Shown: positions 40,971 to 52,643 of the stretch, piece by piece | Layout of the letters: the number at the start of each line of letters is the position of its first letter | Numbering within the stretch: the stretch's first letter is position 1 | Origin: Acidovorax sp. Leaf191 | Lineage (GTDB): Bacteria; Pseudomonadota; Gammaproteobacteria; Burkholderiales; Burkholderiaceae_C | Assembly (NCBI RefSeq): GCF_001424425.1 | Contig: NZ_LMPT01000001.1 | Coordinates: 174,137 to 238,136 of the forward strand | Length of the DNA: 64,000 bases | Direction: 5' to 3' | Made by a program: the position numbers and the translations under genes | Notes under the pieces: generated by a model | Databases searched by the model: none | Told to the model about the DNA's origin: nothing | Seen by the model: only the letters and a program-made list of their open reading frames with translations

Positions 40971-42116
40971 ATGAACCCCCTTGCCCTGCCCCGCCTGCGT
41001 GAGGCGCTGCAGCGCCACGTCGACCAGGGCCTGCTGCCCGGCGCCGTGGCGCTCGTCCACCACCGCGGCCATACCGTGCTGCACGAGGCCGTGGGCGCGC
41101 TGCGCCCGGGCAGCGGCGCGCCCCCGATGGCGGCCGATGCCATGTTCCGCATCTATTCGATGACCAAGCCGATCGCCTCCCTGGTGGCGCTGATGTTGAT
41201 GGAAGAAGGCCGGCTGCTGCTGTCGCTGCCTGTGTCGCACTACCTGCCCGCATTTGCCGGCCAACGCGTGTACGACGAGTCCACCGGCACCAGCAACCCG
41301 CCAGCGCGCGAAGCCACCGTGCACGACCTGCTGCGCCACACGGCGGGCCTGAGCTACGCCTGGGAGCCCGGCACCGTGGCCGATGCCTACCGCGCGGCGC
41401 GCATCGGGTCGCGCCGCCTGACCAACGCCGCGCAGGTGGCGGCCCTGGGCCCGTTGCCGCTGGTGCACCCGCCGGGCAGCGCCTGGGAGTACAGCCGCGC
41501 CACCGACGTGCTGGGCGCCGTGCTGGAGGCGGTCGAAGGCGCGCCGCTCTCCGCCATCCTGCAGGAGCGCGTGCTGGGCCCGCTGGGCATGCGGGACACG
41601 GGCTTTGCGGTGCCGGCCCACCGGCTGGCCGATCTGGCCGAGCCGTTCGCGATCGACCCGCAAACCGGCGCCGCAGCGTTGGCGCTCAACGACGTGTCCG
41701 CCCCGCCCGCGTTCGAGTCCGCAGGTGGCGGCCTCGTGTCCACCGCGGCCGACTACGCCCGGTTTCTGGCGCTGATGCTGGGCCGTGGAACCTTGCAGGC
41801 CGCAGACGGCCCCGTCCGCCTCGCCAGCCGCGCCACGGTGGACTTCATGACCGCCGACCACCTGGGCGGCATCCCGGTGGTGGGCGACCTCCTGCCGCCG
41901 GGCCACGGCTTCGGCCTGGGTGTGGCCGTGCGCAGCGCCACCGGCCTGGGCAGCAGCCCCGGGTCGGCCGGCAGCTACAGCTGGAGCGGCCTGGGCGGAA
42001 CCTGCTTTTTCGTGGACCCGGCCGAGGATTTGTTCGCCATCCTGCTCACGCAGGCACCCGGACAGCTGCGCTATCTGTGCACGCTGTTCCCTGCGCTGGT
42101 CTACGCCGCGCTCTGA
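40971..42116 (+). CDS. Serine hydrolase (beta-lactamase/penicillin-binding-like, class C fold)
   Basis: This 381-residue hydrolase has the nucleophile motif S63-M-T-K66 (RIYSMTKPIAS), a Tyr motif WEYSRATD (about 174-181) and the C-terminal SWSGLGGTCFFVDP, as in EstB-type esterases and class C beta-lactamase relatives. There is no signal peptide, so a cytoplasmic esterase is likelier than a beta-lactamase. GGAG 7 bp upstream supports ATG 40971; the open frame extends far upstream only as shadow of the YihY gene. Confidence 0.9.
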   Translation: MNPLALPRLREALQRHVDQGLLPGAVALVHHRGHTVLHEAVGALRPGSGAPPMAADAMFRIYSMTKPIASLVALMLMEEGRLLLSLPVSHYLPAFAGQRVYDESTGTSNPPAREATVHDLLRHTAGLSYAWEPGTVADAYRAARIGSRRLTNAAQVAALGPLPLVHPPGSAWEYSRATDVLGAVLEAVEGAPLSAILQERVLGPLGMRDTGFAVPAHRLADLAEPFAIDPQTGAAALALNDVSAPPAFESAGGGLVSTAADYARFLALMLGRGTLQAADGPVRLASRATVDFMTADHLGGIPVVGDLLPPGHGFGLGVAVRSATGLGSSPGSAGSYSWSGLGGTCFFVDPAEDLFAILLTQAPGQLRYLCTLFPALVYAAL

Positions 42117-42208
42117 GCCGGACAGGCCGGGGACTGCGCCCCGGGGTGCGCTGGCGCCGCCCCCTTACACTCTGCGCCCAGTTGGTACAGCATCACAACA
42201 GGACATTT

Positions 42209-42775
42209 ATGCAGATTCGCTGTGCACTGGTCGGCATGCCCGGCTCGGGCAAATCCACCGTCGGCCGTCAGCTGGCCCACCGCGCCGGCGTGCCGTTCAT
42301 CGACCTGGACCACCGGCTGGAGCAGACCATCGGTACCACCATCCGAAGCTTTTTCGAGGCGGAAGGCGAGTCACGCTTTCGTGACCTCGAGTCCGAGGTG
42401 CTGGCCGAGGTGTGCCGCGGCAGCGGCGGCATGGTGCTGTCCACCGGCGGCGGCGCCGTGCTGCGTGCCGGGAACCGCGGGGTACTGCGCGAGTTCGGCT
42501 CGGTGATCTACCTGCGCGCCTCGGCCGAAGAGATCTACAAGCGCGTGAAGCACGACCGCACGCGCCCCCTGCTGCAGGGCGGCAACCCCATGGACAAGCT
42601 GCGTGAGCTCTACGCCCAGCGCGACGGCCTGTACCGCGAGACCGCACACTTCATCATCGAGACCGGCCGCCCCACGGTGCACACGCTGGTCAACATGATC
42701 ATGATGCAGCTGGAGATGGCCGCGAGCGTCGAGGGAACAGCGGCGCCGGCCGCTGGGGCCACACCGGTCGCATAA
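42209..42775 (+). CDS. aroK: Shikimate kinase
   Basis: This 188-residue kinase phosphorylates shikimate in chorismate synthesis. Motifs are Walker A GMPGSGKST (residues 9-17), the shikimate-binding FIDLDHRLEQ, GGGAVLR and the lid HDRTRPLL. The C-terminus has an extra Ala-rich tail of about 15 residues. Unlike the usual aroK-aroB pair, no aroB follows here, so it could be a second copy; that cannot be judged from this window. Confidence 0.88.
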   Translation: MQIRCALVGMPGSGKSTVGRQLAHRAGVPFIDLDHRLEQTIGTTIRSFFEAEGESRFRDLESEVLAEVCRGSGGMVLSTGGGAVLRAGNRGVLREFGSVIYLRASAEEIYKRVKHDRTRPLLQGGNPMDKLRELYAQRDGLYRETAHFIIETGRPTVHTLVNMIMMQLEMAASVEGTAAPAAGATPVA

Positions 42776-42876
42776 ACCTGCGCTACAGGCCTGATGGCGC
42801 TCCGCCCGGGGCGCCCATCTGGCACAGGGCGAACAAGCGCGATGCTGGAACCCTCAGCCCAGCCGCATCAGCCACA

Positions 42877-43257
42877 TCAGCAGATGCTGCCGCCGATGCT
42901 TTTGCCGTCCTTGAGGTCGAACCCGAAATAGCAGCTGGTGTCCGACCTCGAGTACTGGATGCACTGCAGCCGCTCTTTGACGCGGACGCGGACTTTGGGG
43001 TCGGTCATGCACTCATCTTTCACGTCCGGGCCCAGACGGTCGAAAAGGTCCCGGGCCGCCTTGCCCTGCACGTGGAAGGACACCTTGGCATCCTGCGCCG
43101 TCGGCGCACCCGGGTCGCCCAGGCCACCCGAGTAGATCGCCATCTGCGCGGTCACCGGTCTGAACGCGAACGCCCAGTCGGCGGCCAGCGCTGCGGCACA
43201 GGCTGCGCCCAGCAGGGCCGCGGCCAGGCAGGACTTTTTCACAAGCGACATCTTCAT
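42877..43257 (-). CDS. Hypothetical exported protein
   Basis: This protein of about 126 residues begins MKMSLVKKSCLAAALLGAAC with a signal peptide ending near ALA/AD (about residue 24). The mature domain has four Cys (C in DECMTD, LQCIQY, TSCYF, and the C-terminal GGSIC), suggesting disulfides in the periplasm. No family is recognised. It lies about 22 bp downstream of metH on the same strand, so it may be co-transcribed. ATG 43251 is an alternative start. Confidence 0.6.
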   Translation of the reverse strand: MKMSLVKKSCLAAALLGAACAAALAADWAFAFRPVTAQMAIYSGGLGDPGAPTAQDAKVSFHVQGKAARDLFDRLGPDVKDECMTDPKVRVRVKERLQCIQYSRSDTSCYFGFDLKDGKSIGGSIC

Positions 43258-43279
43258 GGGCATCGGCACTGCGCCCGCA

Positions 43280-46018
<2,739 letters not shown>

Positions 46019-46049
46019 CAGGCTCACTCGTGCAATCGGTTCGTGGGGG

Positions 46050-46120
46050 CCACCGAGCGTCATCGCATCCAGGGATGACCGACCTTGCGGGCGTGGGGGC
46101 CCGCTGCGACGCTCTTTGGG
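46050..46120 (-). promoter_or_regulatory. Possible S-adenosylhomocysteine (SAH)-riboswitch-like leader of metH
   Basis: On the metH strand, AGAGCGTCGCAGCGGGC is followed by CCCGCAAGGTCGG and GATGACGCTC, ending about 36 bp before the start codon. The order and the long-range pairing GAGCGTC (46108-46114) with GACGCTC (46055-46061) resemble SAH riboswitches known upstream of betaproteobacterial metH/ahcY genes. The outer stem P1 is poor here, so this is tentative. Confidence 0.35.
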
Positions 46121-46247
46121 GAAGCCCTGATTTTACGGGCGCCAGCCGCCAGGGCTGAATCCGCGGGGCTGGCACAAAAGCCCGTGATGTGCCGCCTGCC
46201 CACCGCTAAGATGCGGTGGCTCCCGCTGCTTCCATTTCCTTGCGCTG

Positions 46248-46634
46248 ATGAAACACCCCGTAGACACCGCCTATTACGCCGCGACCCAACTGCCGGGCCA
46301 GCGCTTCGATGCATCGCTCCGTGAGGGCTGGGGCGTGTGGATATCGCTGCTCGGCGACGACATCCTCAAGGCCGTCTTCACGCGCCGTGCCGATGCGGAC
46401 GGCTACGTCGCCCAGCAGACCTCGGGCGGCCAGCGGGGCCAGGTGCGCAGAATGTGGCTGGTGCTCAACGAGACCACGGGCGAAGCCTATGCGCTGGGGG
46501 GTGACGGCAACCTGCCGGTGCACGGTGTGGACCTGGACTTCAGCCACCGCGCCCAGCTGGACAAGCTGCGCAGCGATGTGCTGTCGCGCCTGAGCGAGGC
46601 CGAGTTGAACGCGCTCGGGCTCAAGCGCATCTGA
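46248..46634 (+). CDS. Hypothetical protein, 128 residues
   Basis: This soluble protein opens MKHPVDTAYYAATQLPGQRF and ends SEAELNALGLKRI. It has no signal or membrane segment and no motif I recognise. Its composition matches neighbouring genes, and the frame is closed by a stop 45 bp before the convergent PACE gene. It is divergent from metH across 229 bp. It is probably real because codon use is regular, but the function is unknown. Confidence 0.6.
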   Translation: MKHPVDTAYYAATQLPGQRFDASLREGWGVWISLLGDDILKAVFTRRADADGYVAQQTSGGQRGQVRRMWLVLNETTGEAYALGGDGNLPVHGVDLDFSHRAQLDKLRSDVLSRLSEAELNALGLKRI

Positions 46635-46679
46635 GCGCCGCGGGGCCCGTGCGATGGGCCCGAAGAGCGCAAAGCGCGC

Positions 46680-47162
46680 TCAGGCCGCCTGGGCCGACGC
46701 CGGCAGGCCGAAGATGCGGTCGAATCCCCAGTTGAAGACGAACGTGTAGCACAGGAAGAACACGATCAGCCCCAGGTCCATGACGAAGGCGGTCCACAGG
46801 CTCACGCCGAACCACCAGGCGAACAGCGGCACCAGCGTGAACACGAGCCCGCCCTCGAAGCCGATGGCATGCGCCACCCGGCGGCCCACGCTGCGCCCGC
46901 GCACGGCCTGGCGCGATTCCCAGCGCTCGAAGGCCCAGTTGAAGACGATGTTCCACACGATGGCGATCGCCGACGCCGCCACCGCCACCACGCTGGAATG
47001 GCCCGCACCCTGGCCCGTGAGCAGCGCCAGCCCCAGCGTGGCGGCCGCGATGGCGATGAGCTCGTACAGGGTGACGTAGATCACACGGCGCTTGATGCCC
47101 TGAAGCCCAGTGCTGGCGGGGGTGGATGGCGTGGTCTGAAGGTGCGGGGTGCTGGAAGTCAT
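46680..47162 (-). CDS. PACE family proton-coupled antimicrobial efflux transporter
   Basis: This 160-residue four-helix membrane protein has two bacterial transmembrane pair domains, each with the expected Glu-containing helix: TLYELIAIAAATLGLAL (about 33-49) and AIGFEGGLVFTLVPLFAW (about 100-117), plus NWAFERWE and FNWGFDRIFG. PACE proteins such as AceI export chlorhexidine and biogenic diamines (family knowledge). It is divergent from a LysR-type regulator, the usual arrangement. Confidence 0.88.
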   Translation of the reverse strand: MTSSTPHLQTTPSTPASTGLQGIKRRVIYVTLYELIAIAAATLGLALLTGQGAGHSSVVAVAASAIAIVWNIVFNWAFERWESRQAVRGRSVGRRVAHAIGFEGGLVFTLVPLFAWWFGVSLWTAFVMDLGLIVFFLCYTFVFNWGFDRIFGLPASAQAA

Positions 47163-47208
47163 GGCGCTACTGTATGTGCGCCGCACTGATACATAAAGTC
47201 AGCTTGTT

Positions 47209-47221
47209 TCAGATTTTCTGA
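47209..47221. promoter_or_regulatory. Candidate LysR-regulator box TCAGA-N3-TCTGA (T-N11-A)
   Basis: This perfect 5-bp dyad has T and A at the ends separated by 11 bases, in the 72-bp gap between the divergent PACE transporter and LysR genes. It ends 13 bp before the LysR start, consistent with autorepression and activation of the pump. Confidence 0.5.
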
Positions 47222-47234
47222 TAGATTGAGCCGC

Positions 47235-48170
47235 ATGGCTTTCTCCTCCGACAGCGTGCAGGTGTTTCTGGCCGCCCTGGACCACGGCTCGTTCTCCGCC
47301 GCCGCGCGGGCGCTGGCGCGCGTGCCGTCGGCGGTCAGCATGACCATTGCGCACCTGGAGGCCGAACTCGACGTGCAGTTGTTCGACCGCAGCGGCCGGG
47401 AGCCCCGGCCTACCGCAGCCGCCCGGGCCCTGGAGCCCCAGGCGCGGTTGTTGGCGGGGCAGTTGCAGCAGCTCAACGCCCAGGCGCTGGCACTCACCCA
47501 GGGGCTGGAGGAGCGCCTGACCTTGGCCATCGCCCCCGAACTGCTGGCCGCGCGCTGGACGGGGCCGCTGGCCGCACTGGCGCAGGAATACCCGCTGCTG
47601 CAGGTCGAGGTGCTGGCCGCGCCACAGGTGGACGCGCTGGCACTGGTGCATGCCGGCCGGGCGCAGTTGGCGCTGGTGTTCGAGCGGCCCAGCATCGATG
47701 GGCGCGAGGGCTTCCAGGAGGTTGGCACCGAGACGCTGGTCGCGGTGATGGCCCCCGACCACCCCGTTCTGGCGGCGGCGCGCGCCGCCGCTCAGGCCCG
47801 GGGCGAGCCACCCGGCAGCGCCATGCTGCGCGAGGAGCACCTGACCACCACGCGCCAGATCGTGGTGGCCAGCCGCGACCTGGCACAGACCGACCCGCGC
47901 TTCGTCTTCGCGCGCCACCACTGGCGCACCGACAACCACCTGGCGGCCCTCGGGCTCATCGAGGCCGGCCTGGGCTGGGGCTGGCAGCCGCGCGCGCTGG
48001 TACAGCCCCGCATCGCGGCGGGCACGCTGGTGGAGATGCCGTTCGAGAACCTGAGCAACGGCACCGCCCTGTGGGTGGACGTGGTGTGGTCCAAGGAGCG
48101 GCCCCAGGGCCTGGGCGCCGCGCGCTTCGTGGCCCTGATGAAGACCGCCGCCGCGCCAACGCAGCGCTGA
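47235..48170 (+). CDS. LysR family transcriptional regulator
   Basis: This 311-residue LTTR starts MAFSSDSVQVFLAALDHGSF with the winged helix-turn-helix in residues 1-62 (SAAARALARVPSAVSMTIAHLE) and a ligand domain from about 90. A TTG codon 9 bp upstream is in frame, but ATG 47235 fits the family. By analogy to AceR/AceI it probably activates the divergent PACE efflux gene. Confidence 0.88.
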   Translation: MAFSSDSVQVFLAALDHGSFSAAARALARVPSAVSMTIAHLEAELDVQLFDRSGREPRPTAAARALEPQARLLAGQLQQLNAQALALTQGLEERLTLAIAPELLAARWTGPLAALAQEYPLLQVEVLAAPQVDALALVHAGRAQLALVFERPSIDGREGFQEVGTETLVAVMAPDHPVLAAARAAAQARGEPPGSAMLREEHLTTTRQIVVASRDLAQTDPRFVFARHHWRTDNHLAALGLIEAGLGWGWQPRALVQPRIAAGTLVEMPFENLSNGTALWVDVVWSKERPQGLGAARFVALMKTAAAPTQR

Positions 48171-48286
48171 AGGCGTGCGCCCCGGGCATTGCGGCCTTGG
48201 GGCAGTGCCGCCAAGCCGGGTGGCGGGCACGTCGCTCAGCGTGCTCTGCGCAGGACACCCGCCGGTCAAACCCAAAGATAAAAGAG

Positions 48287-48305
48287 AATGCGAATTAGTT
48301 GCATT
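48287..48305. promoter_or_regulatory. Candidate Fur box
   Basis: The 19-bp sequence AATGCGAATTAGTTGCATT has AATGC/GCATT arms and matches the usual betaproteobacterial Fur-box pattern AATGCGAATNATTNNCATT. It lies about 145 bp upstream of the TonB-dependent receptor start in a 277-bp gap with no other feature, so iron repression is likely. Confidence 0.65.
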
Positions 48306-48447
48306 TGAGGCTATGATGGCGCCCCTTTTCCCGCACACCCGCCAAGCCCTCACCCACTGCCCCGCCCACACCGCGCTCGCACGGGAGCTGGCGGGCTGCC
48401 CCACCAGCGCAGCCGCGGTCTTCGCCTTTCCATTCTTCGTTGTGACC

Positions 48448-50604
48448 ATGCATTCCTTGACCCACCGGCCCGCACGGACGACTGCCGTCGCGCGCGCCGC
48501 CCTGGCGCTGTGCGCCCTGTCTGCGGCCGCCGCCGCGCTGGCCCAGACTGCGCCCACCCCCGCGCCTGACGCCGGTACCGCCACCAGCCCCGCGCTGTCG
48601 GAAGTGCAGGTGCGCGACAGCAGTGCCGCCACCGGCTACCAGGGCGCCCAGCGCAACACCGGCGCCACGCGCACCGACACCCCGCTGATCGAAACCCCGC
48701 AGTCCGTGCGCGTGGTGCCCCAGCAGCTGATGGAGGACCTGGGCGCGACGCGCCTGGCCGATACGGTGGACTACGTGAGCGGCATCACCCGGCTGAACGA
48801 CTTCGGCGGCACGTGGGACAACTACGCGATCCGCGGCTTCAGCAACACCGACGGCGGCCAGCTGCTCAACGGCTTTGCGTCCAACCGGGGCTACGGCCCG
48901 CAGCGCGACGTGAGCTCGGTCGAACGCATCGAATTCCTGAAGGGCCCGGCAGCCGCGCTGTACGGCAGCAGCGAGCCGGGGGGCACGCTCAACATCGTCA
49001 CCAAGAAGCCGCAGTTCACCGCCGCCCACAAGGCCGGCCTGCAGGTGGGCGGCCAGGGCTACCGGCGTGCCACGCTCGACACCACCGGCCCGCTGGGCAA
49101 GGACGTGGCCTACCGCCTGAACGTGGCGGCCGAAGACGGCGCCAGCCGCACCGCGCTGGTGGACAACCGCAAGCTGGTGGTGGCCCCGTCCATCACCTGG
49201 AACCTGGGGCCCAACACGGTGCTGAACTACGAGGCGGAGTTCATCCGCATCCGCACGCCGCTGGACCGCGGCATCGTGCAGGTGCGCGGCAACGTGGGCG
49301 CGCTGCCGTCCGACCGCTACCTGGGCGACCCCAGCCGCCCCAACCTGCACGTGAACGGCGACACGCACCAGGTGACGCTGGACCACGACCTGGGCCAGGG
49401 CTGGCGCACGCGCGTGGGCGCGTCGTACCGCGAGACGGACCTGTATGGCGCCGCCGTGGACCTGACCGGCGCCCTGGCCGCGGACGGCCGCACCCTGACG
49501 CGCCGCGACAGCTGGCGCAGCCTGCCCGCGCGCGACGCGTCGCTGCAGGCCGAGGTCGAGGGCAAGCTGCGCACCGGCGGCCTCGCCCACACCGTGCTGG
49601 CCGGCGTGGAGACCTGGCGCCTGACCGCGGCGCAGGACATCCGCTACTCCAGCCTGGCCAGCCAGCCGTTCGCCATCGACATCTACAACCCCGTGTACGA
49701 CCAGCCCGTGGGCAACCTGACCCCAGGCTTCGACCTGGTGGACCGCACCCGCGCCACGGGCCTGTTCGTGCAGGACCAGATCGACCTGAGCGAGCGCTGG
49801 AAGCTGCTGGCCGGCGTGCGCTTCGACCGCTTCCACCAGGACAGCGAAAACCGCCTGGCCGCCACGCGCCAAGTGCAGGACCATTCGTCCGCCACGCCGC
49901 GCATCGGCGTCACGTACCTGATCGATCCGAACACGTCCGTCTACGCCTCGGCCGGGCGCTCGTTCCGCCCCAACGCGGGCACCGACGAAGGCGGCCGCGC
50001 GTTCGACCCGCAAAAGGGCCAGGCACTGGAGCTGGGCGCCAAGTGGCAGTCGGCCGACCAGCGGATGAACGCGAGCGTGGCGCTGTTCGACATCCGCAAG
50101 ACCAACGTGCTCACGCGCAGCCCCACCAACGCCAACTTCAGCATCGCCGCGGGGGAGGTGCAAAGCCGCGGCCTGGAGCTGGATGTGGCCGGGCAGATCA
50201 ACGCCCACTGGCGCATGACCGCCAACCTGGCCTACACCGACACCGAGGTGACCCGCGACAACAACGCCGCCCTGCTGGGCAAGCGCCTGCTGAACGTGCC
50301 CCGCGTGAGCGCCGGCCTGTTCGCCATCCGCGAAGACCAGGCCCCCTGGGGCGGCCGCTACGGCGTGGGCGGCGGCCTGGTGCACGTGGGCGAGCGCACC
50401 GGCACCGCGACCGACACCTACCGCCTGCCGGCCTACACCACGGCACGCCTCACGGGCTACTGGCAGATCGACAAGCGCACGCGCCTGACGCTGGACGTGC
50501 ACAACCTGTTCAACAAGACCTACTACACGGCGTCGTGGGGCGCGCTCACCGTCATCCCGGGCCAGCAGCGGCAGGTGGTGGCGGGCGTGCAGGTGTCGTT
50601 TTGA
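48448..50604 (+). CDS. TonB-dependent siderophore receptor
   Basis: This 718-residue outer-membrane receptor has a signal peptide (MHSLTHRPARTTAVARAALA, cleavage after ALAQ near residue 33) and a TonB box-like SEVQVRD. The plug domain includes SVRVVPQQLMEDLGATRLAD and the IRGFSNTDGGQLLNGF loop. The beta-barrel ends in the canonical terminal Phe (VQVSF). It belongs to the FhuA/FpvA-type ferric siderophore class. ATG 48448 is chosen by the signal peptide. No siderophore biosynthesis or sigma/anti-sigma pair lies beside it. Confidence 0.92.
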   Translation: MHSLTHRPARTTAVARAALALCALSAAAAALAQTAPTPAPDAGTATSPALSEVQVRDSSAATGYQGAQRNTGATRTDTPLIETPQSVRVVPQQLMEDLGATRLADTVDYVSGITRLNDFGGTWDNYAIRGFSNTDGGQLLNGFASNRGYGPQRDVSSVERIEFLKGPAAALYGSSEPGGTLNIVTKKPQFTAAHKAGLQVGGQGYRRATLDTTGPLGKDVAYRLNVAAEDGASRTALVDNRKLVVAPSITWNLGPNTVLNYEAEFIRIRTPLDRGIVQVRGNVGALPSDRYLGDPSRPNLHVNGDTHQVTLDHDLGQGWRTRVGASYRETDLYGAAVDLTGALAADGRTLTRRDSWRSLPARDASLQAEVEGKLRTGGLAHTVLAGVETWRLTAAQDIRYSSLASQPFAIDIYNPVYDQPVGNLTPGFDLVDRTRATGLFVQDQIDLSERWKLLAGVRFDRFHQDSENRLAATRQVQDHSSATPRIGVTYLIDPNTSVYASAGRSFRPNAGTDEGGRAFDPQKGQALELGAKWQSADQRMNASVALFDIRKTNVLTRSPTNANFSIAAGEVQSRGLELDVAGQINAHWRMTANLAYTDTEVTRDNNAALLGKRLLNVPRVSAGLFAIREDQAPWGGRYGVGGGLVHVGERTGTATDTYRLPAYTTARLTGYWQIDKRTRLTLDVHNLFNKTYYTASWGALTVIPGQQRQVVAGVQVSF

Positions 50605-50606
50605 AC

Positions 50607-50661
50607 GAAAACTGCCCCTGCCGCTCGATCAGCAAGCGCAAACAGCTATTGTTTTAATAGC
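50607..50661 (+). repeat. Dispersed repeat family B, copy 4
   Basis: It begins 3 bp after the receptor stop: GAAAACTGCCCCTGCCGC, then AGCAAGCGCAAACAGCTATT and TTAATAGC. It overlaps the 3' end and stop codon of the convergent MBL hydrolase gene. Confidence 0.6.
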
Positions 50662-51466
50662 ACACAGCAGTGTCCGTGGGGAGGAAGCGCCTGCGCTCTC
50701 CGTCCTCGGGCACCCACAGGCGGTGGTCCCAGCCACCCTGCTGCGCCAGCGCCCGCACTGCATCGCGGGTGGTGGGGCAGTGGTCCAGCGCCTGCAGGTG
50801 GTTCACCACCAGCGTGCCCGGGGTCAGCGCGGCGGCCTCGGCCATGTCGGCGGCGTCCATGAGGATCTCCGCGCCCACATCGAAGCGCGCGCCGCCTGCG
50901 GGCAGCACGGCCACGTCCGGCCGCAGGCGCGCCAGGCAGTCGCGCACGGCGGGGGTCAGCAGCGTATCGCCCGCCAGGTACACGCTGGGCTGGCCGGGCA
51001 GCTCCAGCAGGTAGCCATGGCCGTGCTCCATGAAGCGGGCGATCCAGCCCCGCCCGTGCACGCAGGCCACCGGCGTGACGTGGCCGCCCAGTGCAAACGG
51101 CTGGCGCTCCGGGCCTGACAGCGGCAACACCACCAGGCCCCGCTGCGCCAGGTAGGCCGCATCGCGCGGCATGCAGATCACCGGAATCTGCCGTTCGCGC
51201 AGAAAGCGCTTGCCCGCGCTGTCCAGGTGGTCGAAGTGGCCGCGCTGGCAGTGGGTGATGAGGGCGTGCGTCACGCGCTCCAGCGCGGCGTCCGTGCCCG
51301 GCGGCAGGTCGACGATGGGATTGCGCTCACGCCCCTTGCCCAGGTAGCGCAGCGCCGGCAGCGTGCCGCGCGGCGCGAGCATCGGGTCCACCAGCAGGCC
51401 GACGGGGCGGCCCTGGCTTGAGAACTCCAGCAGTACGGTGGCATTGCGCAGATGGGTGATGTGCAT
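50654..51466 (-). CDS. MBL fold metallo-hydrolase (UlaG-like)
   Basis: This 270-residue metallo-beta-lactamase-fold protein starts MHITHLRNATVLLEF. The metal motif is expanded to THCQRGHFDHLD in place of the compact HxHxDH, with VYLAGDTLL (Asp ligand) and VVNHLQALDHC (His ligand) further on. This variant is seen in UlaG-type hydrolases. The reaction is unknown. ATG 51466 fits the family start; the frame extends upstream only by chance. The stop codon lies in a dispersed repeat. Confidence 0.85.
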   Translation of the reverse strand: MHITHLRNATVLLEFSSQGRPVGLLVDPMLAPRGTLPALRYLGKGRERNPIVDLPPGTDAALERVTHALITHCQRGHFDHLDSAGKRFLRERQIPVICMPRDAAYLAQRGLVVLPLSGPERQPFALGGHVTPVACVHGRGWIARFMEHGHGYLLELPGQPSVYLAGDTLLTPAVRDCLARLRPDVAVLPAGGARFDVGAEILMDAADMAEAAALTPGTLVVNHLQALDHCPTTRDAVRALAQQGGWDHRLWVPEDGERRRFLPTDTAVCY

Positions 51467-51592
51467 GGCGGGGGTCTCCAACAAGGCCGGTGGGTGGATA
51501 GGTCGATGCCCGATTGTTGGATGCAGCGGCCTGCGCGAGAATGGCCTGATCTGACAATTTCTTGCCATTTCTAGCCACCCCATTTTTTGCCC

Positions 51593-52603
51593 ATGACCGC
51601 GCCCCTTGTGCCATCGGCCCCCCGTCGGCACGCACCGCCGCCGACCACAGCGTTGCGCCTGGGCCTGCTGCTGTACCCCGGCTGCATGCCGGCCGGCTTG
51701 TTCGCCGCCGCCGACATGGCCCGCGCAGCCGGCCTGCGGGCGCAGCGGCCCGTGGCGCAGACGCTGTGGGTGGGCGCCGACCTGCAGCCCGTGCCCACCT
51801 GGCAAGGACCCTCGCTCACGCCCAGCGCTGCACTGGCCGCTGCGGACCTGGACGCGGTGCTGGTCCCCGGCCTGTGGCTATCGTCCACCGACGGCCTCGC
51901 CGCGCAACTGCAGCCACTGGCCCCGGCGGTGCAGGCCCTCGCCGCGCTGCCCCGCCGCACGCAGGTGTGGAGCTACTGCGCGGGCGTGTTGCTGGCCGCC
52001 GCCAGCGGGCGCCTGCGCGGGCGCGGCGCCACGGCCACCTGGTGGCTGCGGGCCGCGCTGGAGCGGCAATACAGCGCCGTGCACTGGCGTTTTGACGAGC
52101 CCCTGGTGCAGGACGGCACCGCCACCACGGCAGCCGGCGCCAACGGCTACCTGCCGCTGATGCTGCACGCGCTGGGTGCGCGCCTGGCGCCCGAGGCCCT
52201 GGCCGACCTGCAGGCATTGCTGATGCTGCCGCGCCCGCGCACCACCCACCCGGCGTTCGCGGGGCACGACCTCATGGCCACGGCCGACGCTGACCTGCGC
52301 CGCGCCATGCTCTGGGTGCAGCGCATCCCCGCCACCGAACTGCGACTGCCCGCGCTGGCGGAGGCACTGGGCCTCTCGCCCCGCACGCTGGCGCGCCGGG
52401 TGCAGGCGCACACGGGGCTGTCGGCCGCGCACTGGATGCGCCGCATCAAGCTGCGCCAGGTGAGCGAGGCGCTGTGCGACACGCCACACCCCTTGAAGCG
52501 CATCGCCGAAGACCTGGGCTTTGCGAGCGAAGCCGGCCTGCACCGCGCCTTCCGCCAGGCCACCGGGCAGACGCCGCTGGCCTACCGCATGGCGCAGCGG
52601 TGA
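51593..52603 (+). CDS. GlxA family (DJ-1/PfpI plus AraC) transcriptional regulator
   Basis: This 336-residue protein joins an N-terminal DJ-1/PfpI-like sensor domain (about 20-195, LGLLLYPGCMPAGLFAAADM, with VWSYCAGVLLAAASG at the nucleophile-elbow position) to a C-terminal AraC double helix-turn-helix (about 240-335, LARRVQAHTGLSAAHWMRRI and IAEDLGFASEAGLHRAFRQA). ATG 51593 is used; a TTG 6 bp upstream is in frame. It is divergent from the MBL hydrolase across 126 bp and may regulate it. Confidence 0.9.
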   Translation: MTAPLVPSAPRRHAPPPTTALRLGLLLYPGCMPAGLFAAADMARAAGLRAQRPVAQTLWVGADLQPVPTWQGPSLTPSAALAAADLDAVLVPGLWLSSTDGLAAQLQPLAPAVQALAALPRRTQVWSYCAGVLLAAASGRLRGRGATATWWLRAALERQYSAVHWRFDEPLVQDGTATTAAGANGYLPLMLHALGARLAPEALADLQALLMLPRPRTTHPAFAGHDLMATADADLRRAMLWVQRIPATELRLPALAEALGLSPRTLARRVQAHTGLSAAHWMRRIKLRQVSEALCDTPHPLKRIAEDLGFASEAGLHRAFRQATGQTPLAYRMAQR

Positions 52604-52643
52604 CGCGCCTTCCGCTCTTCCGAACCCGGGCCCGCCCACGCAC

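Noticed and set aside
48295-50502. A 735-codon minus-strand open frame
   Set aside because: It is antisense to the TonB-dependent receptor, which has a signal peptide, plug and terminal Phe.
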